DNA from: an uncultured Planctomycetaceae bacterium
GTDB taxonomy: Bacteria > Planctomycetota > Planctomycetia > Planctomycetales > Planctomycetaceae
Direction: 5' to 3'
Assembly: GCA_937952455.1 (NCBI GenBank)
Contig: CALFYU010000395.1
Span: forward strand, 1-6,132
Length of the DNA stretch: 6,132 bases
In this document: piece by piece, positions 6,044 to 6,132 of the stretch
How positions within the stretch are numbered: the stretch's first letter is position 1
How the letters are laid out: each line of letters begins with the position of its first letter
Program-made: the position numbers and the translations under genes
The notes under the pieces: model-generated
What the model was told of the DNA's origin: nothing
Databases searched by the model: none
The model's input: only the letters and a program-made list of their open reading frames with translations

Positions 6044-6132
6044 CTAATTATCAAACCAAAACACCAATCGCGTTCTTCCGTCTCCTCGACTTTTTTCAAT
6101 GTACCGCATTGTGTCGACGATGATAGTTAACT
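6044..6132 (-). CDS. Possible C-terminal end of a minus-strand gene entering from the right edge
   Basis: On the minus strand one frame is open from the right edge to a TAG at 6044-6046, giving about 28 residues that include DTMRYIEKSRGDGRTRLVFW. The residue mix looks protein-like, but 89 bp is too short to prove coding, and another minus frame is also open for a stretch here. No family is recognised. It could equally be non-coding. Confidence 0.25.
   Translation of the reverse strand, partial: LTIIVDTMRYIEKSRGDGRTRLVFWFDN

Noticed and set aside
6086..6117. Nested inverted repeats TCGAC...GTCGA and CAATG...CATTG near the right edge
   Set aside because: Both arms are only 5 bp and the nesting is interrupted by six T on one side and one T on the other; this is within chance expectation.

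Overview
The window looks like ordinary bacterial chromosome: housekeeping and metabolic genes with high-GC codon use. A planctomycete (phylum Planctomycetota) is the best guess. This is an inference from three things: the dispersed repeat built on CACGGAT heptamers after TAGC, the GGCAGGC-TCCC-GCCTGCC and CACTGGC-NNN-GCCAGTG palindromes, and a stand-alone trpA after glnE instead of a trpBA pair. From memory, such repeats are frequent in planctomycete genomes. No rRNA, tRNA, CRISPR array, transposase, integrase or phage gene is visible.

Layout from left to right. Positions 1-1400 (+) hold the C-terminal part of a GlnE-type glutamine synthetase adenylyltransferase, cut by the left edge. Positions 1446-2246 (+) hold trpA, the tryptophan synthase alpha subunit, starting at a TTG behind a good Shine-Dalgarno; it is only 45 bp from glnE, so the two are probably co-transcribed. 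A convergent intergenic region (2247-2417) with three hairpins separates trpA from serA (2418-4052, -), a long-form D-3-phosphoglycerate dehydrogenase with ASB and ACT domains. A 306-bp gap follows with two related palindromes and a 14-bp-period duplication. Next is a secreted lipoprotein with five TPR repeats (4359-5258, -). After another gap of 316 bp comes a small three-helix membrane protein (5575-5880, -), bracketed by a nearly identical pair of about 50-bp direct repeats outside and a pair of oppositely oriented GC-rich hairpins inside. The last 89 bp may contain the C-terminal end of another minus-strand gene entering from the right.

Functionally, glnE (nitrogen-status control of glutamine synthetase), trpA (last steps of tryptophan synthesis) and serA (first committed step of serine synthesis) are all amino-acid and nitrogen metabolism. 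Serine is also the co-substrate joined to indole by tryptophan synthase, but serA is transcribed convergently to trpA and they need not be co-regulated. The TPR lipoprotein and the small membrane protein have no visible link to these pathways.

I found no convincing new biological system. The most distinctive structure is the repeat-bracketed small membrane gene at about 5474-5980, together with the helically phased CACGGAT triplets inside each flanking repeat.
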